From positions 4,669,607-4,733,606 of the forward strand of contig CAXIPT010000007.1 in the NCBI GenBank assembly GCA_964030475.1: 64,000 bases of DNA, read 5' to 3'. A program made the translations under genes and the position numbers. Below, piece by piece: positions 33,113 to 42,425 of this stretch; within the stretch, counting starts at the first letter, position 1, and each line of letters opens with the position of its first letter. This DNA is from Tethya wilhelma. Lineage: Eukaryota; Porifera; Demospongiae; Tethyida; Tethyidae. The notes under the pieces are model-generated. The model saw only the letters and a list, made by a program, of their open reading frames with translations, did no database searches and had not been told where the DNA came from.

Positions 33113-34702
33113 GCCGAAAATGAGAAGAAAAAGTTGCTTTCTTTCCTTGATGAGGGTAACTCTGTCATAGCCAAGCTAGAGGATGCCATGGCTCAAAATC
33201 AAAAGGCCATGCAACGTGTACAAGCCAAGCAGAAGGCTGTGGATGAAGAGATCAAGAGTTCATTTCGTACCATCTATGAAGCTGTTCGTGCTCGTGAAGC
33301 AGCCCTGTTAGCCAAGAGTGCTGAGATTGCTCTTGTGAACTGTACAGCTCTCAGCATGCAATATGATAATCTGAAATCAGTTCACAGCGAGCTATTATCC
33401 ACATCCAAGGTGATAGCTGAAGCCACTGAAACATACAGCCCAGCAGAAGTTCTCTTTGCAAAAGGCACAATGACTTCCAAACTTCGAAATACTCTTGGAG
33501 AGTTTAATAGCTGTGACCTTGAGCCTTGTAGGAATGAAAAGATGCCTACCTCTCTGGACAACACTGAACTGATAAAAGAAATCTCTTCATTTGGTGTTGT
33601 CACTGAAGGGTGCTTCCCAGGTGAGAGTACAGCTGATATCGTGTACATCCCCTCAGCTGTCGTTGGTAAAGAGAGGAAGATGGTGATTACTGCTCGTGAC
33701 AAGGAAGGCAAGGAGTTCCCTTATGGTGGAGAGAATGTTCATGCTAAGTTGCGTCTCATGGGATCACATGATCCACCAGTGATGGGTGGAGTAGTGGACA
33801 AGGAGAATGGAAGGTATGAGGTGACCTTTACACCCCAGGTGTGTGAGGAGCATGAGCTAGCCATCACCATTGGAGGAGCTCCTATCAAACAAAGTCCATT
33901 CATCATCAATGTAAGACAAGACAAGAACTATGCCTCCACCTCAGGACCCCAAAGAACCTTTAGTTGCTCTGGTAACACCTACGATGTTGCTGTTGATGAC
34001 AATGGTGATGTGTATGTTGCTGTACATGGATCTCACTGCATATCTGTCTTCAATAAAAGTGGTACTAACATCCGTACTATAGGAACTGCCAACCAGTCTG
34101 GAGCAGGGGAAGGTCAGTTCAATTCTCCCAGTGGTATAGCCATCAGAGAAGATGTGCTCTATATTGCTGAGGAAAGCAACCATCGTGTTCAGAAGATGAC
34201 AACATCTGGGAAATTTTTATCAATGTTTGGCTCACAAGGATCAGGAGCTGGTCAGCTCGACAAACCGCGAGGATTATGTCTTGATCCTGATGGCCGAGTG
34301 TATGTCTCAGGTAACAGCAACCGAGTGTCTGTTTTCAATCCTGATGGAACATTTATCAAACACTTCACAGGCAACCTTGGCTATCCATGGGGTGTAACCT
34401 TTGACCCCACAGGTAACCTCCATGTTGCTAACTTTGTCCGTAGATCCATCTCAGTGTTCTCTCCTGAAGGCACCTTCATCTCTCAGTATGGTAGTGGGGT
34501 GATCCAGAATCCAGCTGGTATAGCCATCAATGAAGAAGGATACTGTTTCATTAGTAAATGGTGTAATCATATTTTTGTGCTTGATCCTTCCCATAAACTC
34601 ATCAATACAGTTCAGAACTTGAGTGCAGCTGGAATAGCTCTGAGTAGAGATGGTAGTGTCTTTGTAGCTGATCGTGGTAATAAATGTGCTCAGTATTGGT
34701 GA
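33113..34702 (+). CDS. TRIM71-like protein, copy 9, C-terminal part after an N gap
   Basis: The frame opens immediately after the 39-base gap (33072-33110) with AENEKKKLLSFLDEG and runs 529 residues to AQYW. Coiled coil, filamin (VTEGCFPG, CEEHELAI) and six NHL repeats are open. Small in-frame deletions shorten propeller loops (VSGNSNRV; FISKWCNHIFVLD; NLSAAGIA), so the surface differs from copies 3, 5 and 7. RING and B-boxes are absent from the assembly, probably lost in the gap. A full gene is likely but unproven. Confidence 0.8.
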   Translation, partial: AENEKKKLLSFLDEGNSVIAKLEDAMAQNQKAMQRVQAKQKAVDEEIKSSFRTIYEAVRAREAALLAKSAEIALVNCTALSMQYDNLKSVHSELLSTSKVIAEATETYSPAEVLFAKGTMTSKLRNTLGEFNSCDLEPCRNEKMPTSLDNTELIKEISSFGVVTEGCFPGESTADIVYIPSAVVGKERKMVITARDKEGKEFPYGGENVHAKLRLMGSHDPPVMGGVVDKENGRYEVTFTPQVCEEHELAITIGGAPIKQSPFIINVRQDKNYASTSGPQRTFSCSGNTYDVAVDDNGDVYVAVHGSHCISVFNKSGTNIRTIGTANQSGAGEGQFNSPSGIAIREDVLYIAEESNHRVQKMTTSGKFLSMFGSQGSGAGQLDKPRGLCLDPDGRVYVSGNSNRVSVFNPDGTFIKHFTGNLGYPWGVTFDPTGNLHVANFVRRSISVFSPEGTFISQYGSGVIQNPAGIAINEEGYCFISKWCNHIFVLDPSHKLINTVQNLSAAGIALSRDGSVFVADRGNKCAQYW

Positions 34703-35201
34703 GAGCGAACCTTGTCTTGTGATCTTTAGTCTTTAATTGTTTTAAAATTAAAATAATACTGATGTTTAGGTTAAAAATTTTTTTAGTTATATACCGTGAT
34801 TTTTACACAAATGATGTACCATTTTGTAACTTTATTGTGATGCCCTGTGAACTTGATTTCAGTTAAATTTTTCCCTAGTATAGTTTCTTATTGTCCTGTT
34901 TGGAATAATTAATAATTCTAACTCTTATTAAGCATTTCCTGATTACTGTATATAAATCGTAAAAAAGTTATAGTTGATTAATTTTCATAGTTGCTGTGGA
35001 CCACAAAAATTAAACAGCATAAAGAATTGCAAAATAGTGGGCGGGGCTGCATAACCCAGCAATGCTACAAAATTATCCAACACAAAAATAACGTACAATA
35101 AATTTCTAACATGAAAATTTCACGATTTACAGTGTGCTCTTACTTACTGTATAGCTATATGAAATTTTGTTTGTTGACCATGATATTTTCCCTCTCTCTA
35201 G
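34703..35201. mobile_element. Diverged MITE copy and end of ELYS intron 13
   Basis: About 34975-35135 resembles the element at 36903-37084 (shared TTGCAAAATAGTGGG, GGGGCTGCATAAC, TTTCACGATTTAC). It is older and its ends are degraded. The ELYS acceptor follows at 35200-35201. Confidence 0.5.
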
Positions 35202-38200
35202 ATGATCTACCTGATGTGTGATCTTGCCAGCCTTGGGGTGCTCTCTGACGATGCGATTAGGGTTTATGGGAGGTCACATGATCTCCCACATGAGCTTGTG
35301 GCCGTCTCCAGAGGACTGTGGGCACTGGACAACCAGAAATACAAGGTAGTGGAAACCAGTTCTCTCTATAGCTACCTATTTATCTGCTAACTTATCCTCA
35401 TGTACGTGTAGCTATGCTTGTTCATTGACATTTGTAGTACTCATTAGCTCTGAAATTTATAGCAAAGATTTTCCTTGAATTCCATGAATGAAAACTTTTC
35501 AGTCGTTCCGCCAACGGAGAGATCACGTGAATTTATTTACACGATGATGTCATTTATCTACTAAAATTCAGCTAATTTAGACGATATAGTAGGTAGAGGT
35601 ACAAAAGCAGCTCATACTCGATTTTTAGAGCAATTGGAGCCAAAAGAACTTGACTCAACACTGCAGGTATGTTTTTACAACATATATGAGCTATAACTAA
35701 GAGCATTTAGTTTGCCATATTTTTTTTACCAGCTGATTTTGTGAGCAATCTTGTTTACTTACCATGAGTGATGAAAATTGTACGCACGCTAGCACTCACA
35801 AAAATGGTGAGAACAACTCAATGATTTATGTTTGCAGTGCAGCAGCTATCTAGGCATGTAGACACCAAGTCTAGGAGCTGAGTCTAGTGCACAAAATGGT
35901 CACCGGATTGAAGTTATTGCTCTTGTACAGAGACAAGTGAACCAAACAAGCACACTTCAAGCTTCATAAAATCAGATCATTGATATTATTGACAGCAAAA
36001 ACTACTTCACAATCACTACTCTGCACTTCTTCACATGTAGCACCACTGTTTTCCTTCTGCAAGTCTCTCCTGATAGTTTACAAGTCAATTTGTTTGTTGC
36101 TGTGTTGAAAATCACCATTTTATTAATAACTATCAATAATTCATCCATTTACAATTCCCGGCGACGACCCTTACCAACCTCAATACATTATGATACTGTA
36201 TTCTTGTACCGTTTATTTTTCACTCTCTTTTTATGGGAACAAGCCAATTATTCCATATATAGATGCTTTGATACATCTATTTTTAGTACCCAAAGCATTA
36301 TGTCACAAAGCAATGCACAAAATAGTCTCCGGATAGTTTTTTGTTCAGAGTGTAGTTTGCAGGTTTAGGCTTGCGAGACCACACTTTTTGAGGTATACTT
36401 GAGAAAATTTGAATAGTAAGTGATTGAAACAATGTACTATCAATATAAAGTAAGCTTGAAGCTATAGATAAAACCTGGATAGAAAAATTCCTTTGTGAAT
36501 AATTAATGAGCTTGCTTCATGGGCGCCATTTTTTTACTTCCGGTGTAAATAAAATTGTACTACGTGCATTGGGGCGCGTTCCATTGGCGGAACGACTGTT
36601 TTCTACGAAAGCATCGAAAGTTTTGTGAGGTTTAAATTTCGTGCGCGGATTACGATCCATCTGTAAAAGTGTTTATCCGCAAAATTCTCCATAACATATA
36701 TATATATTGTGTGGGTGTCTCACAACTTATCCACGAAAGTTAAAACACGAAAATGTTAACGAAAGACAATCGTGAAAGTTAGACACTGCAAAACTTTCCA
36801 CTGTACAGTATATTAATTAAAGAAGGCTATTCACAAAATCTTCACCATGATGAACGACCTATATGAATGTGAATGTTCTAACAACCAAAAGCGGGCATTT
36901 TATAAATACTGTAAATTGTGAAAATTTCGTAGTTGCTAAATTTTCGTAGTCACTGCCAACTACGAAAATTAAACACACGAAAAATTGCAAAATAGTGGGT
37001 GAGGCTGCGTAACGCGGTGATGCTACGAAAATTATTCAACACGAAAATTTAACGTACGAAAATTTCGCGATTTACGGTATTTATTGTGCTGTGAAATTTT
37101 GAGCGTTTACCTTTATAGCTTTTGTTTTATGAGTACAGGACAAACAATTTGAACACGAAATGAAGCTCCTTGTGACTAACCTCAACGAACCTCTGTTTCC
37201 ATGGCAACATCGTACCGTATGCTCCACCCTCCTCTCGGCTAACGAGATTCCTCTGGCTCTCCTCTACTCTCATCACTATGGCAACCAGATGCAAACAGCT
37301 GAGGAGGTCAAAGTTCGAGTGGCCATTCTAGTTCGAGGGAACAGACTCAATGAGGCCTGTAGACTACTGGTGGGCTTTAATTAGAATACACAGCATTGTG
37401 GATATTAATTGATGTGCATGTTGTATGTTTCAGACACAGTACGAAGGTTCAGAAGATTTTGACGAACTTTTTAATAGCTTCTTGGACAACTGTTTCAATG
37501 GTGCGTTACTATTCTAGCTATTACTACAGATTGTGAAATTTGCCACTAAAAAAACAATACGTTCCTGATCTATCTACTTGATGATCGATTGACTGTTTAT
37601 CGTGTGCTGTTGATTGTTTCTTTTTATCCAAACTCAGCTAAGAACCTCCACAAGATTTTACAGTTCCAATTTGACAGCCATCAAGAGGTTAGTGCAACCA
37701 CTAAGCTTTTTGTACAACAGTTCACTCTAACAATGTCACACATTGTAGTTAGGAGTCGGGACAAGCTTAGTAATTATTTCATGAGAATCAGCATGATAAG
37801 GACCACATAATGATATCCATTTTGGTATGATTTCTAATGTTGCACATAATTCACTGACAGGAATTGCTGGTCAACTACCTTGATAATCATCCTAATCTGG
37901 TCGTCAAGGAGATGGCCGTATTCTACTTCCTCTCCAGACACGACTACATCAAAGCTTTGAAAGTTCACAAACGCCTCAAACCTTTGGCCAAGGTAAACTT
38001 GAATGTGTGTGTATGCACATGTAAGTGGTCTCTTTGTTATTGTCAATATACACCTGTGAAATACCGTATAGCGGGTAAATTTGGCGGGTTTAAAATTTGG
38101 CAAATTCCCATTTTGGGATTATTGGTGATTTTTAATTTGGCGATTCATTTCCGTATGCTGCATAGTTTATATGGGCGCACGTGCGTATTAAATTGTTTGG

Positions 38201-41200
38201 CGATTTGAAGACTTATTCGCCAATTCACCAAATTTAATTCTCGCCAAGTTTACCCGCTATACGGTAGTGGGTGGAGAAAGTCTTAAATATTTGCTGTAAT
38301 CTCTTTATAATTCTCCTCTCAGAGTCATCCCGACCCCCAGGCCATGCAGAGGTACTCTCAGCGTGAGCTCCTCCTCGACGGCTTCAACTCTATCATCCCC
38401 ACCCCCCTCCACCAGGTGATGGAGAGAGACCGTGGGGACATGACCAGTGGAGGAGGGAGCATGACCATCAGGGTGGAGGCTGACAGTACACTGTCGTCTG
38501 TGGTTGCTAAAGAAATCCATTCTGGACGAGTCGGCACCCAGGCTGGTGTCATCTATGACTCCCTTCAAGCCATAGCCAGGAAGAGGTATGTACATATAGT
38601 ATTTTGTTTTATGTAATGTTTCCTTTTGTTGTGGTTTTGCCTAACCAGCCCACGAATAACTTAACCTTGTTCCCATATCTCTTACCATGCAGCATGTATT
38701 TTAAATTTTGTGGTTGCTAAGTTATAGGTAATAGCCTAGGTGCTATATAATGAATGCAGGGTCCTCATTTTTTTTTGGAGGGATAAAGTAGAGTTAGAAA
38801 AAGAATGTGATAAACAAATATAGCTGTGGCACTGGTGGGACTCGAACCAGCTACCTATGGGTTGGTAGTCAGAGTCATTGTACGTTGAACAAGCCACCAG
38901 GCTGCCATCTGGTGGGTACCATGTTATATATTTGTGAGAGTTAATATTCTGTTTATGAGGAAGGCCTGGGTATAAGACTACTAGAGTCATGCATATTTAT
39001 TTATATCCCATTACACTTACATCATTGTTACTATATATAGAGATAGAGATGCAGAGCCCTTGACACCATTTAAAAGAGTGGGAGAGAAGAAAGGCCACGC
39101 CCCTTTCCTTTCCACACCAGTGTCAATCAAGAAAAGCAGGTATTATCAACATACATGCTGCTATTGTGTAAAAAAAAATTGTAAATTTTCGAATTATTGA
39201 GTTAAATCTTTTCTTTGTGGTTGTTAGAGCTAAGAGACATGACAGTACTCGCTTGTTCACACCCACTCCTAAACGCTCTGTTTCCGTGACTCCTGGTGTT
39301 TCAGCCACACCGGCTGCTAGCGATCAAATGAGGCTCTTCTACGAGCACATGAAAAGCTTCAAGGAGAAGATGACCGTCTTGAACGAAACCAGAGATGCTA
39401 CTCCTGATGTCCTAACACCAGTATGTATACGATTGTGATGTGATTTGTTGATTATAGCTGATGCACTCTATAACTTAAGGAAAATCTAAGGTTTGGGTAT
39501 CAAGGATCAATCTTTTTCTTGTGTTCTTATACCATACCATATAGCAGGAAATTTTCACTGGTCCAAATTTTTATGGTGTTGGTCATTTCAGCAAGAAGTT
39601 AAATTTTCACAATTTGAATTTTCGCAGAACATTGATCGTGACAAACCAGAAGCATTATTATATGTGCACATGTTCAAAATTTCGCAGTTCTTCATTTCAC
39701 AATCAGAAAATTTGAACCTTGTGAAAATTTCTCGCTATATGGGACATTTTTTTAAATTTTTTTTTATTTTTGTGGAGGAAAGCCCCCAAATACTCTATAC
39801 AGTAATTGTATCTCAGAGGTTGAACTATCCAGAAGTTTTTCTACCCTTATTATATGAGTAATTATGATGATTATTTTCATGCACTGCAGTTGTCCACTCC
39901 CAAGAGTTCAGGTTACTTCGCCCCTCCATCACTCCAGACGGCCTCCACTCCTGCATCCATCCTGAAAGTCAAGGATCCTGAGGCCGAAGTGTCAAAGGCC
40001 ACCGGCTCTGAGACCAAGAAGATCAGGTATGCATGCATATGGTGTTTTGGTATCACATTACAAAGGAAAAGGCTGTACTCATCCAATCATTGAAAAAAAA
40101 TTTTTTTCTAACAGGTTTGCAATGGAAGGATCACCTCAAGTAACACCATTTCTGGACAAATCAACTCGGTATGTGTACATAAACCTATGTATGCTTTGTT
40201 TACATTATTCACACCATTGTGTGCCAAGTACTAGAGTAATTTATGGATTAGATATTTTGAGAGAAATGACTTCGATCTGTAGACAGCAATGAAATAAAAC
40301 CTGCCTACTGCACTGTATAATATACTAGCTGTATATGGTGTGATTCTATTCAACGTGTTCTTTCATCTTTCTTTCAGTCGTCTTCCCTCGAGCTTCACCC
40401 CCGCCCAGCCATCCTCCCTGGCTATCACTGCCTCTGTAGCAGCCACACAGACCCCTCTCCCTAGCAGCGACGACTCCGACCTCTTCCAGTCCCCACTTCA
40501 GTCTCCTTCAGACTTGAACGATGCCACCACTGTGACCAGTCTGAGCACCTCAATGTCCACCAGCCCTCCTTCTCTCTCTCTCTCATCCGCTAGCGGTGGT
40601 GGTGATGGTGCTAGTGTGACCTCTCACAGCGAGGCCTTTAAAACGGCCTTGGAAGAAGCTAGCGTTGAAATGGCGGAAGAATCAGAACCAGCTGAGAAAG
40701 ATAAAGAAGAAGATGAGGAAGAAGAAGTGAAGACAAAATTTGTTGCAACTCCAAAGCTGTTTGATAGGAAGAGTACCAAAGATGGCAGAGAAAGTGAGAT
40801 GAACGTGCAAATTCAAACTACGCCAAAGTTGTTCGAACGAGTTACTCCATCTTTTGTATCAACCTCAGGAGACAGTGGAGTGACTAATAGCATGCAACAA
40901 GTGAAACAATCCACACCTATGTCTACAGCCTCACCAGCTTCACCGGCTGTGAAGGAACTGTTGAGTCAATTGACTAGAAAGACAATCAGTTCTAGTGCTC
41001 GCTCTACAAGAGTCACTCCCGGCCTGAGAGACCCCCGTTCTTCCATTAAGAGCACACCATCTGTCACAGCTACCAGAGTTGGTGCCTCTACTACTGTCAC
41101 AACTGCTGCTACGACGACTGGTACCAGTTCATTCTTTTCTCCTATCCCCATGCTGCACGATCTCATTGCTGCCAAACACAGGAAGCTTAAGAAGACACTG

Positions 41201-41920
41201 GATGAGTCAAAGAAACTTGAACTTTCTCGCATCACAGCTGGTTTATCTGGAGAACAACCAAAGACTCTTTTTTCCACGACCATGGTGCAGCAGATGAAGA
41301 CCACTTCGGACGAGGCGGTCGGTACTCCGGTGAAACAAAGGGCTACTTACAACTTTTCCCCTGCCGAGACGCTCGCCGAATCGTCTCACCCTCCGACAGA
41401 AGAAACCGACCCTGTTTCTTTTGTGTTTTCTCCCCCGCTCACACGATCAGCTGCCCGTCGATTGAGGAGTGGACGAGAGACAAGTACCACGAGGAGCAGT
41501 GTGGAGAAGCAGTCTGAAGAGGAGACACCAGTCACCCAGCCGAAGAAGAGAGGGAGGGGCAGGTAGGTGTAGAGCCTTCACAAAATGAATACAATTGCAT
41601 TTGAAAATCCATTTGCATTCAATTGGAACTTAGATAAAATCCATTTTGTATCCAGTCAAAATTCATTTACAGATCTCATCCTTTCCTCCCTCACTCCCCT
41701 TCTGTCTTCACACAGGCCTCGTAAAAGTGTCTCCTCTACTCCGGAGCGCTCTCTACCTGACAGTGATATGGTTCAGCTGGTCTCTCCTCCGTCTCACGAA
41801 GCCACACCCACTCTCATCCCTAGGCGACCACGACCCCCCACTGGCAGGAAGACTAGGACAGCCAAGAGTGGTGTGGGTACCAGGAGGAGCACCAGACTGC
41901 TCATGACAGGGAAGAAATGA
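35202..41920 (+). CDS. AHCTF1: Nucleoporin ELYS, exons 14-25 (C-terminal 919 residues)
   Basis: Exons: 35202-35345, 37139-37369, 37434-37500, 37638-37687, 37861-37992, 38323-38585, 39041-39139, 39228-39420, 39890-40026, 40115-40168, 40378-41562 and 41716-41920 (2760 nt, stop TGA). The first five finish the helical ELYS domain (ALDNQKYKDKQFEHEMKLL, PLALLYSHHYGNQ, VVKEMAVFYFLSRHDYIKAL). The rest is a long Ser/Thr/Pro-rich disordered tail with repeated TPKLF and FSP/FTP short motifs. Near the end, KKRGRGR joins PRKSV across the exon 24/25 boundary to form an AT-hook (GRGRPRK), and a second basic stretch RRPRPPTGRKTR follows. AT-hooks in ELYS bind AT-rich DNA and nucleosomes. Total protein is about 1679 aa against about 2270 in human. 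AATAAA lies at 42045-42050. Confidence 0.88.
35500..36598. mobile_element. 1.1 kb terminal-inverted-repeat element in ELYS intron 14
   Basis: The left end CAGTCGTTCCGCCAA (35500-35514) is the exact reverse complement of TTGGCGGAACGACTG at 36584-36598. TTTT flanks both sides. The inside carries exon-like open stretches: about 35585-35666 (LDDIVGRGTKAAHTRFLEQ...) before a CAG|gtatgt donor, and about 35896-35968 (AQNGHRIEVIALVQRQVNQ). No transposase is recognisable. Probably non-autonomous, possibly carrying gene pieces. Confidence 0.6.
36903..37084. mobile_element. ~180 bp MITE, CCGTAAA-end family
   Basis: Left ATAAATACTGTAAATTG... and right ...CGATTTACGGTATTTAT form ~30 bp imperfect terminal inverted repeats. 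The interior is rich in TACGAAAATT. Located just before ELYS exon 15. Confidence 0.7.
38062..38266. mobile_element. 205 bp MITE with 25 bp inverted repeats
   Basis: Left TACCGTATAGCGGGTAAATT... (38062-38086) and right ...GTTTACCCGCTATACGGTA (38242-38266) match at 24 of 25 positions. TA at both borders fits a TA target duplication. In ELYS intron 18, right after exon 18. Confidence 0.8.
38760..38907 (-). mobile_element. tRNA-derived SINE, copy B
   Basis: On the minus strand: CCTGGTGGCTTGTTCA (A-box-like region), then a perfect pol III B box GGTTCGAGTCC (38848-38838), CACCAGTGCCAC, and an A-rich tail ending ...AAAATGAGGA. Its sequence and order match the copy at 54361-54525. It has no credible full cloverleaf, so it is not called a tRNA gene. 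Confidence 0.65.
39535..39743. mobile_element. ~209 bp MITE, diverged
   Basis: Left TACCATATAGCAGGAAATTT... and right GTGAAAATTTCTCGCTATATGG are imperfect inverted repeats (about 20 of 22). The interior repeats AATTTTCAC/AAATTTCGCAG. In ELYS intron 21. Confidence 0.65.
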
Positions 41921-42425
41921 CTAATTGGGTGCATATACAATGTACGTAGACTAATTATAATTATTATTGCATGATTTTAGATTTATATTTGTGCTTCAAT
42001 AACGTACATGCACTGTGATATTCATTTACTTTAGAATAATTATTAATAAATTTGATATTTAAAACTCTTAGTCTCTAATTATAAACTAAAACAATTATCT
42101 TCTATTAATACAAAACTAAAGACAATAAACAAAGGAGAAGTACAGCAATTAAAGACAAAAACTACTAGGTATTATGTTATTAACACTAACAGGCATAATT
42201 TTTCTATTATATGTAACGTAGCTAAAGCAACATTAACTTAAACTAAAATTTTAATAAGAATTATAAACAAAGAAAATTTACAAGTACAAATTAATTGTAA
42301 ATTATTATGACTAAAAGATAGCTAATCTCTGAGTCCAAATCACTATGTCTAAACTATATATTATGGTTTAGAATAAATCAATTCTCAAAATATAATGACA
42401 ACTGGATCAGTTGCTAGATTTGGCT
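41921..42425. other. Convergent spacer between ELYS and the 7TM-like gene
   Basis: Very AT-rich, with the ELYS polyadenylation signal AATAAA (42045-42050). Otherwise nothing seen. Confidence 0.5.

Larger units (their letters stand above)
11674..35201 (+). other. Giant ELYS intron hosting the TRIM-NHL array
   Basis: Bounded by a donor (TTG|gtgagc at 11673/11674) and an acceptor (ctctctag|ATG at 35201/35202), both phase 0. Translation reads ...NAQHFL|MIYLMCDLASLG across it, a smooth helical-domain sequence. All other ELYS introns are 52 to about 1800 bases; this one is 23.5 kb. It contains at least nine TRIM-NHL genes or fragments on the same strand and a minus-strand LINE. An assembly join inside the intron cannot be excluded, because there are gaps at 31431 and 33072-33110. 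Confidence 0.75.

Noticed and set aside
36090..36368. 92 aa plus-strand ORF inside the 1.1 kb inverted-repeat element
   Set aside because: Composition is that of translated AT-rich intron, with no domain features.
38826..38907. Possible tRNA gene (perfect B box) on the minus strand
   Set aside because: No convincing cloverleaf, and a second copy with a shared 3' tail shows it is a SINE.
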